A DNA stretch of 64,000 bases from JAFEDN01 sp963795715 (GTDB lineage Bacteria; Pseudomonadota; Gammaproteobacteria; Coxiellales; Coxiellaceae), in assembly GCA_963795715.1 (NCBI GenBank), contig CAWCIY010000003.1:62001-126000 (forward strand), given 5' to 3'. Positions within the stretch are counted from its first letter, which is position 1; the number at the start of each line of letters is the position of its first letter. A model generated the notes under the pieces. That model was not told the origin of the DNA. It saw nothing but the letters and a program-made list of their open reading frames with translations, and made no database searches. A program made the translations under genes and the position numbers. Positions 26,953 to 35,436 of the stretch are shown here, one piece after another.

Positions 26953-27351
26953 ATGAAAAAATTTACCATATTGGCTTGTTTAGCTTTATCGTTAGCAGCC
27001 TTACCTTCTTTTGCTGCGGAAACCAGCAGCCCATTAGCAGGTACTTATCAAAATAACAATTACAGCACAATTGTTATTTCGAGTAGCGGTAATGCACGCT
27101 GGGATCTTATTACGGGAAATGGTCCATGCACGATAAATAACCTCGTCGTACAACAGACTGAAATAAGGGGTCCAATAACTTTTAAAGATGTAAAAGGAGT
27201 TACGGCAACTGCCACCATTGAATCCAGGGCAACAACAACTGCATTTACTTTTAGCACTGTACCAGGTCTAATGTCAGGTACCAACCCAAACAAAACTTGT
27301 GATAAAATTGGTGGCGGAAATGCAGGCCTTTATACCAAAATACCAAGTTAA
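26953..27351 (+). CDS. Small secreted protein B of a duplicated pair
   Basis: 132 aa with a signal peptide (MKKFTILACLALSLAALPSFAAE). Mature part Ser/Thr-rich, beta-like, with GTYQNNNYS early, NGPCTI and KTCDKIGG cysteines. AAGGAG precedes the ATG by seven bases. Upstream leader and protein plan match secreted protein A. A weak hairpin with TCCCGGGG/CTCGGGA and T-run follows near 27380. Function unknown; presumably periplasmic or extracellular. Confidence 0.65.
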   Translation: MKKFTILACLALSLAALPSFAAETSSPLAGTYQNNNYSTIVISSSGNARWDLITGNGPCTINNLVVQQTEIRGPITFKDVKGVTATATIESRATTTAFTFSTVPGLMSGTNPNKTCDKIGGGNAGLYTKIPS

Positions 27352-27452
27352 ACACTTTTGCCATATAAATATTATTTTCATCCCGGGGAACTCTTGTTTC
27401 TCGGGAAATTTTTAATGAAAGAGCTCTGTGCACGACAAAAATTGAACGGAGA

Positions 27453-29483
27453 TCAAGATCTTACAGAGACGCAGGTTAAGTAATCCACAAATTTTGGCAA
27501 AGTACTAATTATCAACTGGCATTGGCTTCCTTCGCAAATATAAGCAATCACGCCGGAATCTGGAACCGGTTTATTAATCGATTCAGAAAGGGATTCATGA
27601 TCTAAGGGCGCAAAACAGGCATGATTAGGCAAATAATGTTTGTTAAATTCCTGCTGCCACTCGGGAATCAATGCCGCTTCTCCTCGTAAAATAATCAGTG
27701 TAGGCGGATTAAAATAACTGCGTAATCCGGCTAAAACACTGTCATGCGCGCTGGGATGTTGTCGCACCTGCTCCCAAGATGCTTGCAAAGTTTGTTCGGC
27801 GGCGTCCAAATATTTTTTTTCCCCCAACAAATAACCTAAGCGAATAAACACACTCATAGCCACACCGTTGGCCGCCGGCAAAGCTTCATCGGCAAAAATC
27901 TTTGGGCGCTGAATCAGTTTTTCATGGTCATTGGCGGTATAAAAGAAACCGCCATTTTCGGAATCGTAAAACCGTGCTAATAACTGTTCCGCAAGCGCCA
28001 GGGCCCATTGAAAATAATCGTTGCGCCAATGGATTTGCAAAAAACTCCATAAAGCATCGAGCAGAAAAACATAATCATCCAGGAAACCGGGTACATGGGC
28101 TTTGCCTTCGGCGTACACTGCAAATAAGTGGGGTTCTTGCCACATATTTTCATAAATAAAATCTAGGGCTTTTTTTACTACAGTCTCATCCCACGAGCTC
28201 TGGAAAGCTTGCTCCGCTTTAAGCAAAGCTTTAATCATGAGCGCATTCCAGCTGCAAAGAATTTTTTTATCACAACTGGGATGCACTCTTTTTTCTCGAG
28301 CCGCCAACAATTTGGCCTTGGCAGGCTCTAACCATTCTCCTTGTATACCCGGATCGCGCTCGTGAATGTAGAGATGCCATTGGCCTTCAAAATTAGGCCT
28401 TTGGGTTAAGCCGAAATAATCGGCAATGGCTGAATATTCTAAATGTGTTAAAATTTCGCGGATTTCTTTACGGTCCCAAATGTAATACTTACCTTCTACG
28501 CCTTCAGAATCCGCATTTAAACTGCTGTAAAAAGCCCCTTCTGGAGCCCGCATTTCTCGCAATACCCAGGTAATGGCCGCTAAGACAGTTTTTTCAAAGT
28601 CAGGTTCTTGTTCTATTCGAGCAAAATCACTATAAAGCGCAATCAACTGGGCATTGTCATACAGCATTTTTTCAAAATGGGGAATCATCCAATTGGCGTC
28701 TACGCAGTAACGAAAAAAACCACCGCCGATTTGATCACAAAAACCACCTTGACTCATTTTGGTCAGCGAATGCTTCACCATACGCAACGCTTCCAAATCC
28801 TGACAGGCTGAAAAATGATAATGAGCCAATAAAGATTCTAAATGCGTTGTTAACGGAAATTTCGGCGCCCGGCCAAATCCACCATGGATAAAGTCAAAAC
28901 TTTTTTCAAATTCTTCTCTTACCTTTGTTAACGGCTCTTGATTTAAAACAACGTCTTTTGCGGCAGCAAAAGCAATGGTGTTGAGCGCAGAACTGACGGC
29001 TTGAGTAATGCGGCCAATCGCATCTTGGCGCTGATAATAAAAATGGGCTATTTCAGTGAGCACTGTTTTAAAAGCCGGTCTGCCAAAACTTTCTTCCCAC
29101 GGAAAATAAGTACCGGCGTAAAAGGGTTCTTGGGTGGCCGGGGTTAAAAAAACAGTGAGCGGCCATCCACCGGGCCGGCCAGTCAGCAATTGATGGGCCG
29201 TTTGATAGATCTTGTCTAAATCCGGCCGCTCTTCCCGATCCACTTTAATGTTAATAAACCACTGATTCATTAACCGGGCAGTTTCTTCATCTTCAAAGGA
29301 TTCATCAGCCATCACATGACACCAGTGACAGGCCGCGTAGCCGATGGATAATAGTATTGGCTTATTTTCCTGCCGGGCTTTTTGTAACGCCTCTGGACCC
29401 CAAGGAAACCAATCAACCGGATTGCCCGCATGCTGCAAAAGATAAGGGCTGGTTTCTTCAGCCAAATGATTATTTGTCGTCAT
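27453..29483 (-). CDS. DUF255 thioredoxin-domain protein (YyaL/SSP411 type)
   Basis: 676 aa. The N-terminus NHLAEETSPYLLQHAGNPVDWFPWG and the thioredoxin-like ACHWCHVMADESFEDEE (CxxC near residue 53) plus GRPGGWPLTVFLTP are diagnostic of DUF255. The remainder is an alpha/alpha-toroid like that of glycosidases, with YWIWDRKEI-type (KYYIWDRKEI) and WNALMIKALLKA segments. Length is normal. Cellular function is not established for the family. The start overlaps the ferredoxin stop by 14 bases. Confidence 0.9.
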   Translation of the reverse strand: MTTNNHLAEETSPYLLQHAGNPVDWFPWGPEALQKARQENKPILLSIGYAACHWCHVMADESFEDEETARLMNQWFINIKVDREERPDLDKIYQTAHQLLTGRPGGWPLTVFLTPATQEPFYAGTYFPWEESFGRPAFKTVLTEIAHFYYQRQDAIGRITQAVSSALNTIAFAAAKDVVLNQEPLTKVREEFEKSFDFIHGGFGRAPKFPLTTHLESLLAHYHFSACQDLEALRMVKHSLTKMSQGGFCDQIGGGFFRYCVDANWMIPHFEKMLYDNAQLIALYSDFARIEQEPDFEKTVLAAITWVLREMRAPEGAFYSSLNADSEGVEGKYYIWDRKEIREILTHLEYSAIADYFGLTQRPNFEGQWHLYIHERDPGIQGEWLEPAKAKLLAAREKRVHPSCDKKILCSWNALMIKALLKAEQAFQSSWDETVVKKALDFIYENMWQEPHLFAVYAEGKAHVPGFLDDYVFLLDALWSFLQIHWRNDYFQWALALAEQLLARFYDSENGGFFYTANDHEKLIQRPKIFADEALPAANGVAMSVFIRLGYLLGEKKYLDAAEQTLQASWEQVRQHPSAHDSVLAGLRSYFNPPTLIILRGEAALIPEWQQEFNKHYLPNHACFAPLDHESLSESINKPVPDSGVIAYICEGSQCQLIISTLPKFVDYLTCVSVRS

Positions 29484-29739
29484 GTTTTTGATCTTGTCCT
29501 TGTTGTTTTAAGCGATGGTATTTAGCCAGCAATTCTTCCGGCGTTTCCAGAAAAGCTAAAGGAATACAATCCACTGGACAAACTTGCCGGCATTGCGGTT
29601 CTGCAAAATGGCCTACACATTCGGTACAACGTTCCGGATTAATTTCATAAATAGATTCGCCCTGAAAAATAGCCTCGTTAGGACATTCAGGCTCACAAAC
29701 ATCACAATTGATACATTCATCAGTAATTTTTAAAGCCAT
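29470..29739 (-). CDS. YfhL-type 2[4Fe-4S] ferredoxin
   Basis: 89 aa. Two cluster motifs: CINCDVCEPECP near residues 10-21 and CTECVGHFAEPQCRQVCP near 37-54; the second has the long spacing of the YfhL/Alvin ferredoxins. Small soluble electron carrier; partner unknown. One base after coaD's stop region, same strand; overlaps the DUF255 gene, so coaD-fdx-DUF255 are likely co-transcribed. Confidence 0.93.
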   Translation of the reverse strand: MALKITDECINCDVCEPECPNEAIFQGESIYEINPERCTECVGHFAEPQCRQVCPVDCIPLAFLETPEELLAKYHRLKQQGQDQKHDDK

Positions 29740-29740
29740 A

Positions 29741-30226
29741 TTACCTTATAAAATCCCACTCTTTTAATCTTATCAACACCGTTTCCGGTACAAATTTAGA
29801 AATGTCACCCCCCAGCGCAATGAGTTCACGGACCAAAGTTGCGGAAATATAAGCATACTCATGACTGGCAGGTAAAAAAATACTCGTAATTCCCGGAGCC
29901 ATTTGCCAATTCATGCCGGCCAATTGAAATTCGTTTTCATAATCTCCTGAGGTTCTAAGCCCTCTGATAATAGCGCAAGCCTGATGACGCTTAGCAAAAT
30001 CAACTACGATTCCAGGACATTCCTCTACCACCACAGATCCATTATTGCTTAAGACATCGGCAACTAAAGTAATACGTTGGGAAATATTTAATAACGTGGA
30101 TTTTCTGGTATTGTTAGCTATAGCCACAATAATGGAATCAAATAATTTGCTGGCACGTTGGATCAGATCAACATGACCATGAGTAATGGGATCGAAGGTG
30201 CCAGGATATATGGCAATTTTTCTCAT
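29741..30226 (-). CDS. coaD: Phosphopantetheine adenylyltransferase
   Basis: Penultimate step of coenzyme A synthesis. The nucleotidyltransferase motif is in YPGTFDPITHGHVDLI, and IRGLRTSGDYENEFQLAGMN is the family signature. 161 aa is normal. The start overlaps folK's stop by 4 bases; the ferredoxin gene follows immediately, the same pairing as in many gammaproteobacteria. Confidence 0.97.
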   Translation of the reverse strand: MRKIAIYPGTFDPITHGHVDLIQRASKLFDSIIVAIANNTRKSTLLNISQRITLVADVLSNNGSVVVEECPGIVVDFAKRHQACAIIRGLRTSGDYENEFQLAGMNWQMAPGITSIFLPASHEYAYISATLVRELIALGGDISKFVPETVLIRLKEWDFIR

Positions 30227-30711
30227 CGAATGCCTCCTTCATAAATTTGAATGCCCTGTGGTAAGCAGGCTATTTTTAGATCTGCTAGGCTTTTTCCATT
30301 TGGTAAAATTAAATGAGGCGCTATTTCCGTTAATGGATAAAGGAAAAAAGCTCGATCTGATAAGCCTACATGAGGGATCGTTAAACGCTCTGTGGTAATC
30401 ATTTCATTACCATACAACAAAATATCTAAGTCAATGGTGCGTGGCCCCCAATGCTTTTGCCGAATCCGGTTTTGTTTTCGCTCAATTTCTTGCAAGTAAT
30501 CCAATAGGATTTCCGCTGGCAATCGCGTATTTAAACTAACGACTCGGTTGATAAAATCGGGCTGATCCGCGGGGCCCATTGGAGGGCTGATATAACAAAA
30601 TGAAGCCTGTAGGAGAATGGTATCCGGTATTTGGCTAAGGCTTACCGTTGCGGTTAAAATTTGCTGAAGAGGATTTTCTAAATTACTTCCTAATGCAATA
30701 TAAACCTGCAT
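30223..30711 (-). CDS. folK: HPPK (folate pyrophosphokinase)
   Basis: Transfers pyrophosphate to hydroxymethyl-dihydropterin in folate synthesis. VYIALGSNLENP at the N-terminus and RKQNRIRQKHWGPRTIDLDI with the catalytic DLD are diagnostic. 162 aa, normal. Three bases downstream of pcnB's stop on the same strand; pcnB-folK is a standard pair. Confidence 0.96.
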   Translation of the reverse strand: MQVYIALGSNLENPLQQILTATVSLSQIPDTILLQASFCYISPPMGPADQPDFINRVVSLNTRLPAEILLDYLQEIERKQNRIRQKHWGPRTIDLDILLYGNEMITTERLTIPHVGLSDRAFFLYPLTEIAPHLILPNGKSLADLKIACLPQGIQIYEGGIR

Positions 30712-30714
30712 AGG

Positions 30715-31974
30715 CTAACTCATGTCATTTAACATTTGCTGGCGTACGTTGGCGTCGGCTTCTCTAAATCGAGTCCACCAATCTAAAATATCTTGTTGCT
30801 CACTACCCGACTTAACTCTTAAAGCCAAGAAGTCAAATGCAGCACGAAAATAGCGGTGAAATAAGGTACGGTAAACTCGCTTTTTACGTGGCTTAATTAA
30901 ATAAAACTGCAGCAACCAAATTGAACGCATCATCGCAGAAAGCCGATTAGGAATTGCTAAAACTTCAGCCTGTTTTGTCAGTACTTGTTCTATGGCATGA
31001 CGTAATGCTAAATGGAACCTTTTTTCCGGAGTTTCTGTGAGCGCTTTTTCCAAAGGCGGCCATAATAAAACGGCTAACAAAAAGCCGGGGTTTAATGAGC
31101 TTTGCTCATGATAGCGGCGATCGGTTTCCAGCATGGCCAATTCAATAAACTCACACACTACTTTTCCTTCATTTCCATTCATGAGGGCGGCTGTTTCAGG
31201 AAATAACGCGCTAAAATAACCATATTGACATAATTTCTGATAAGTAAAATAGGCATGACCTGTAAAAAATAATTTTAGTACTTCATCAAATAATCGGGTC
31301 TCAGCCACATGTTGTAGTAAATCGGGCAATTGTTGTAGTTGCAGCTCAGTATCTGGATGAATAGAGAATTGTAGCTTTGCAGCCAACCGAACGGCTCGCA
31401 ATAATCTAACGGGATCTTCATGGAATCTTTGGACTGGATCGCCAATAATACGAATTAATTTTCTTTGTAGATCCTCCATACCACCGGTAAAATCAACCAC
31501 AGTTCGTTTCTTGGGATCGTAATATAAAGCATTCACAGTAAAATCACGACGCCATGCATCCTCTTCAATGGTGCCAAAGGTATTGTTAATTTGCCGATGA
31601 TGCTCCGCAGTAATGACAGGCTCACTAATTTGTGCTCTAAAGGTGGTGACTTCGATAATCTCATGACGATAAAAAACGTGCACAATGCGAAAGCGCCTAC
31701 CAATTAATCGGCTGTTACGAAATATTTTACGTATTTGTTCCGGCAAAGCATTGGTCGCAACGTCAAAATCTTTTGGAATTTTACCAACCAAAAGATCGCG
31801 CACTCCGCCACCAACCAAATATGCAATAAAGCCAGCTTGATTTAATCCGGAGAGTACTTTTAAAGCATTTTCGCTGATATGTTGTTCCGGGATAGCCCTG
31901 TCCCAATGTTTTGCGTGACTATCATCCATACCAGCTTTTTTTCTTTTAAACTTGGATAATATTCGTTGAATCAA
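30715..31974 (-). CDS. pcnB: Poly(A) polymerase I
   Basis: Adds poly(A) tails that promote RNA decay. The class II nucleotidyltransferase core reads AYLVGGGVRDLLVGKIPKDFD with the catalytic DFD, then RRFRIVHV and RRDFTVNALYYDP. The basic C-terminus (RKKRVYRTLFHRYFRAAFDFL) is typical of PcnB rather than a CCA-adding enzyme. 419 aa, a little shorter than E. coli. Start at 31974 or the second Met 15 codons on. Confidence 0.92.
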   Translation of the reverse strand: MIQRILSKFKRKKAGMDDSHAKHWDRAIPEQHISENALKVLSGLNQAGFIAYLVGGGVRDLLVGKIPKDFDVATNALPEQIRKIFRNSRLIGRRFRIVHVFYRHEIIEVTTFRAQISEPVITAEHHRQINNTFGTIEEDAWRRDFTVNALYYDPKKRTVVDFTGGMEDLQRKLIRIIGDPVQRFHEDPVRLLRAVRLAAKLQFSIHPDTELQLQQLPDLLQHVAETRLFDEVLKLFFTGHAYFTYQKLCQYGYFSALFPETAALMNGNEGKVVCEFIELAMLETDRRYHEQSSLNPGFLLAVLLWPPLEKALTETPEKRFHLALRHAIEQVLTKQAEVLAIPNRLSAMMRSIWLLQFYLIKPRKKRVYRTLFHRYFRAAFDFLALRVKSGSEQQDILDWWTRFREADANVRQQMLNDMS

Positions 31975-32057
31975 TCTTTAGTCCTCACCCTCTTTGAGAG
32001 AGTATCAAAGTAGGCGATTATAACATTTTTTGTTTTATGATACTATAATCGACCATA

Positions 32058-32130
32058 GCTCCCTTCGTCTAGCGGCCTAGGACACCGCCCTCTCACGGCG
32101 GGAACAGGGGTTCGAACCCCCTAGGGAGCG
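32058..32130 (+). tRNA. tRNA-Glu (anticodon CTC)
   Basis: Acceptor stem GCTCCCT/AGGGAGC, D-arm TCGTCTAGCGGCC, anticodon loop CCTCTCACG giving CTC (reads GAG), T-arm GGTTCGAACCC, discriminator G, no encoded CCA. Most bacteria manage with the TTC species alone, so this is likely a second isoacceptor. Its last ten bases overlap the stop of the convergent gene. Confidence 0.93.
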
Positions 32131-33590
32131 TAAACGGATGGAATATTTCCCGAACCTGTATATCCCTTCGTAGATTGTGAATTCATAGGAGTTGGCATTA
32201 AGGTAACGCTACTTGCAGAAAGCGATGTTTGTCTATTTAACTTTTCTTCTAAACTAGATAATTTTGCTTGTAGGTCACTAATCGATTTTTTTAATATTCT
32301 TTGCTGAAATCGCAACGGTGGGGGAATAGCAGATTTCTTGATTTCTAATTGACTAATTTCATCTTCCAGAGTAGATAATTGCCATGCTAGGTTTTGGAGT
32401 AATGCTTCATTAATTCTAAAGTTTTCTAATATTTCGGTATGAGCCAATTTTTGTAAGCCTGCCTCGGCAGCAGCCTTGACCTTTACTATTTTGAGCGCTT
32501 CATCTGAATTTTTATTTTTAAGCTCTTTATATTCTAGATCAAGTGAATTTAAAAGCATGGCGGTAACTTCACTTTGTCTAGAAAAACGATTTCCTAAAAC
32601 TACAGCTAATTGAGCGCTTGCAAATATTTGTCCTTCAGCTTTACCCAAAGTATAATTTTGTTTTGCAAAATATTCAAAAATGGAACGCACCTGAACGGTA
32701 AAGGTTTTACTTTCTGGTATCTTTACTTCTAAATTCTTTTTAGGATTTGGTTTAGCACTTAGCAAAAATTGGATCAGTTTATCGGTATCCTTCTTCTCTA
32801 TTTCTTTGCTATCGATCATTTGAGCCAGTTGCAGCCGTCTAAATTCCCAGTTGATTAACACCTTTAAATTTTCCTTATAGAAAATTTTTTGAAAGAAGAA
32901 ATTAATTACATTTTGAAAAGTTCTACTGACTTCTTCAGCATATGGCATACCCTCTGTTACTTTAAAAAAATCTTTTAAAAAACTGATTTGTCTTTGAGTT
33001 TCTTGTTCTAGCAAAGTATTCAGATTGTACTGAGGATTTGTAATATCAAAAAGAAGATATTCTTTATTGGAAACTAAACTTTTGACTTTTTCCTCAGCCA
33101 CATCCATCCTCGTATACGCTAAGAGTTTCCATATATTTAAAACTATAAAATTAAAATTAAACGGTAAGCAAAAAAGATCATCCACTCTGTTAAAAAAATG
33201 ATATTCATTTTCTATAGGCCCCGAATGTTCGTTATAAATTTTTTTATAAAATTCACCAACTTCACTACGCGGCTTAGTTCCGTATAATTTAATACGTTCT
33301 TTATCCTTTAGCGGCAATGTGCTTGGTAAGAGATAATTACGCGCCGGTTCTCCCCAGAGTGAAGATAAGGTTGCGTAAAGAATCACAGCCAGGCTGTCTT
33401 GTTTACGCATGAAATTGCTGTAATCTGACTCCCCATCTGTAAAATCGATATTTTTTTCGAATTCATTTTCAATTACGCGCTTGGCAATAATTAACCCGGC
33501 GTTACCATATTTATCACTAAAAACATAGGGTTCTAATAATCTAAGAAAAAAACTAGATGTAAAATAATCTTCGGTTACCTGTTTTGTCAT
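32121..33590 (-). CDS. Unknown coiled-coil protein
   Basis: 489 aa, start supported by AGGAGG seven bases upstream. No signal peptide. The C-terminal third has a long heptad-like coiled coil (LEDEISQLEIKKSAIPP, ILKKSISDLQAKLSSLEEKL) followed by a low-complexity Ser/Thr tail (SLSASSVTLMPTPMNSQS). No family recognised. It lies directly downstream of rnpB and runs into the 3' end of tRNA-Glu. No PmrA-like box is visible in the 17-base gap. Could be an effector or lineage-specific cytosolic protein. Confidence 0.6.
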   Translation of the reverse strand: MTKQVTEDYFTSSFFLRLLEPYVFSDKYGNAGLIIAKRVIENEFEKNIDFTDGESDYSNFMRKQDSLAVILYATLSSLWGEPARNYLLPSTLPLKDKERIKLYGTKPRSEVGEFYKKIYNEHSGPIENEYHFFNRVDDLFCLPFNFNFIVLNIWKLLAYTRMDVAEEKVKSLVSNKEYLLFDITNPQYNLNTLLEQETQRQISFLKDFFKVTEGMPYAEEVSRTFQNVINFFFQKIFYKENLKVLINWEFRRLQLAQMIDSKEIEKKDTDKLIQFLLSAKPNPKKNLEVKIPESKTFTVQVRSIFEYFAKQNYTLGKAEGQIFASAQLAVVLGNRFSRQSEVTAMLLNSLDLEYKELKNKNSDEALKIVKVKAAAEAGLQKLAHTEILENFRINEALLQNLAWQLSTLEDEISQLEIKKSAIPPPLRFQQRILKKSISDLQAKLSSLEEKLNRQTSLSASSVTLMPTPMNSQSTKGYTGSGNIPSVYAP

Positions 33591-33607
33591 TGTTACCTCC
33601 TTTTATT

Positions 33608-33946
33608 ATAAAACTGGCCGATAAGCCGGGTTCTGTCGAGAACAGTCATTCATCTAGGATAGACGTCACCGCCTACCTCAAGCAGCCTACCCAAATCTAA
33701 CCTGCGGGCCGCAGGATACTGGATTTCTATTTGGCCTTACTCCGAATGGGGTTTACCCTGCCGCCGCTGTTGCCAGCGACGCGGTGCGCTCTTACCGCAC
33801 CATTTCACCCTTACCGTTTCCGGCGGTATCGTTTCTGTGGCACTTTCCGTCGGCTCGCGCCGCCCAGATGTTATCTGGCATTCTGCCCTGTGGAGCCCGG
33901 ACTTTCCTCCGCTTTTTATTAAAGCAGCGACTGTTTGGCCAGTGTG
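33608..33946 (-). ncRNA. rnpB: RNase P RNA (M1 RNA)
   Basis: Catalytic subunit of RNase P. On the minus strand the conserved 5' GGAGGAAAGTCCGGGCTCC segment and the 3' GATAAGCCGGGTTCTGTCG segment are present, with the CGCACC-type central core near 33780-33800. About 339 nt, type A. The 5' end near 33946 is estimated from the P1 pairing ACTGGCC/GGCCAGT. Confidence 0.94.
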
Positions 33947-34043
33947 TTTATTTTAACAACTAACAGCGAAAAAGTCGATCTTTTAAAAAAAAAATCAATT
34001 TCAAAACGACAGTCTCAATAGCACTTTCAGTGAGGAGAATACT

Positions 34044-34196
34044 ATGGCGTTATTAGACCCTAAGAAACGTTCCAAACGAGTACCGATTTCCATCTGGTTC
34101 GAAGAACAGTTGATTGATGAAATCAACGTTTACTGTAAATTGCTGGTATTGCTCGACTTCATATCTCCTTTCCCACATTCCTGCGATCTTTTTTGA
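34044..34196 (+). pseudogene. Short gene cut by a MITE
   Basis: A strong GAGGAG precedes the ATG by seven bases and the first 31 codons (MALLDPKKRSKRVPISIWFE...) look like a small DNA-binding protein start, but the frame then enters the MITE at 34172 and stops within 25 bases. The original gene cannot be recovered downstream of the element. Confidence 0.45.
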
Positions 34197-34512
34197 AGTT
34201 TTACAATTAAGTTATCAATAAAAATCAGCAGGTTAATAAATTTCACCACGTCATTGCGAGCACCCCACCCCCAAAGAAGATGGGGAAATATTAGAAAAGA
34301 CGCGCTCTACTCCTCCCTCTCCCCCGTACTCGGGGGAGAGGGTCGGGGTGAGGGGGCTCAAAAATTTAACAAATGCCCTCACCCTAACCCTCTCCCGGGT
34401 ACGGGAGAGGGAACAAGAGCGTCATTGGAAGCGTTAGCGAAGCAATGACTAATAAAGTGGCTAGTATGATTTATTTAATCAGAAAAAATCTAAAAGATCG
34501 CAGGAATGTAGG
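34172..34512 (+). mobile_element. MITE copy 1 (341 bp)
   Basis: Terminal inverted repeats CCCACATTCCTGCGATC and its partner GATCGCAGGAATGTAGG (one mismatch), flanked by a 6-bp direct repeat TCCTTT (34166-34171 and 34513-34518). No transposase inside. The interior has paired blocks of CCCTCTCCCCCG and CGGGGGAGAGGG that can fold. A nearly identical copy lies at 58126-58467 in reverse orientation. The 245 bases after it hold no recognised gene; a hairpin with CGCCCTGAC/GTCAGGGCG lies near 34750-34770. Confidence 0.85.
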
Positions 34513-34763
34513 TCCTTTGAATAAAACATGTGTGTTATATAATACCCCACTGCATACCTGCCCAATCCCTTGAATGACTGAGAGCGATGAAGGGGTCTAA
34601 GCCAGAATCACTTTTGCTTTGTGGAGATTTTGCAATAGCTTACTTCTGGATGGGAATTCCCACTTTTACTCTAGCTTGAATGAAAAAGCAGTTTTGTTGT
34701 ACTTAAGCGGCTTGCCATCCTGGCGAAACTTTTGTGCTCAATCACTACCCGCCCTGACAGGAG

Positions 34764-35141
34764 TCAGGGCGGTCGCCGCATGTGGCTCCTCACAGAAAAA
34801 ATCACACAAAGCAAAAAAAATCCTAAAAAAATGCAAGACATAATAATTACAAACGCAAAACACAAACCCATTATTCTTTCATTAGCTTCTTTATTATCCA
34901 ATTTAAAAGCAGCATCCCTTAAACAACTTTCCTCTTTATGTCTATGAGCATTTTCATTTTCAGCCATTTTAAGTATTCGATCAGCAGCTCCCGGAAGCGT
35001 CTTTTCGTATTCTTTAAACTCAGTTGCAGGTGGAATAGGGCCGGAATAAGCCGCCATGAGCGCTTTTGCAATGATCCTAGTTTGATTATTCTCTTGTATA
35101 GCAGGTGATTTATCAATAACAGCGCTATTTTCTTCTTCCAT
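34764..35141 (-). CDS. DUF2335 membrane protein
   Basis: 125 aa from the Met at 35141. The block YSGPIPPATEFKEYEKTLPGAADRILKMAE followed by HRHKEE matches the DUF2335 family, and the C-terminus holds one or two hydrophobic helices (IMGLCFAFVIIMSCIFLGFFLLCVIF). Inner membrane, function unknown; members are frequent in mobile regions. Overlaps the small gene upstream by 17 bases, so the two are coupled. Confidence 0.75.
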   Translation of the reverse strand: MEEENSAVIDKSPAIQENNQTRIIAKALMAAYSGPIPPATEFKEYEKTLPGAADRILKMAENENAHRHKEESCLRDAAFKLDNKEANERIMGLCFAFVIIMSCIFLGFFLLCVIFSVRSHMRRPP

Positions 35142-35328
35142 TATCTTGAATTTCCTTTTCAATAAACGACATACCTGTTCGAATATCTTTTCCTACTGCT
35201 TCCCAGTCTTTCCGAATAGCCTCGGCAGCATCTTTAGGTAATTTTAATTTTCCAATACGGGTTCTTGGATATTTTTCAGTAGGGAACAAATTCAACACAT
35301 TACCATATCCTTTTAAAAAATTCCTCAT
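35125..35328 (-). CDS. Small hypothetical protein coupled to the DUF2335 gene
   Basis: 67 aa, basic at the start, then LPKDAAEAIRKDWEAVGKDIRTGMS, no membrane segment. It overlaps the DUF2335 gene and begins downstream of a well-formed promoter. The pairing of such short proteins with DUF2335 proteins is seen elsewhere, but no function is known to me. Confidence 0.6.
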   Translation of the reverse strand: MRNFLKGYGNVLNLFPTEKYPRTRIGKLKLPKDAAEAIRKDWEAVGKDIRTGMSFIEKEIQDNGRRK

Positions 35329-35403
35329 TACAGTTCCCCTTAATATAGGTATATTTCCAGTAATTTAACCCCGTTACACCCAGTTTAATCGGGTTTCAAA
35401 TTC

Positions 35404-35433
35404 AATATATAATACGTACCTAATACCCGTCAA
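35404..35433 (-). promoter_or_regulatory. Sigma-70-like promoter of the DUF2335 pair
   Basis: Minus strand TTGACG (35433-35428), 18-base spacer, TATATT (35409-35404), about 75 bases before the first start codon. It lies in the gap after rsmI. Confidence 0.55.
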
Positions 35434-35436
35434 GTA

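Noticed and set aside
34254..34448. Frame inside MITE copy 1
   Set aside because: Same translation occurs in the second copy; non-coding palindromic DNA gives it low-complexity residues and no family.
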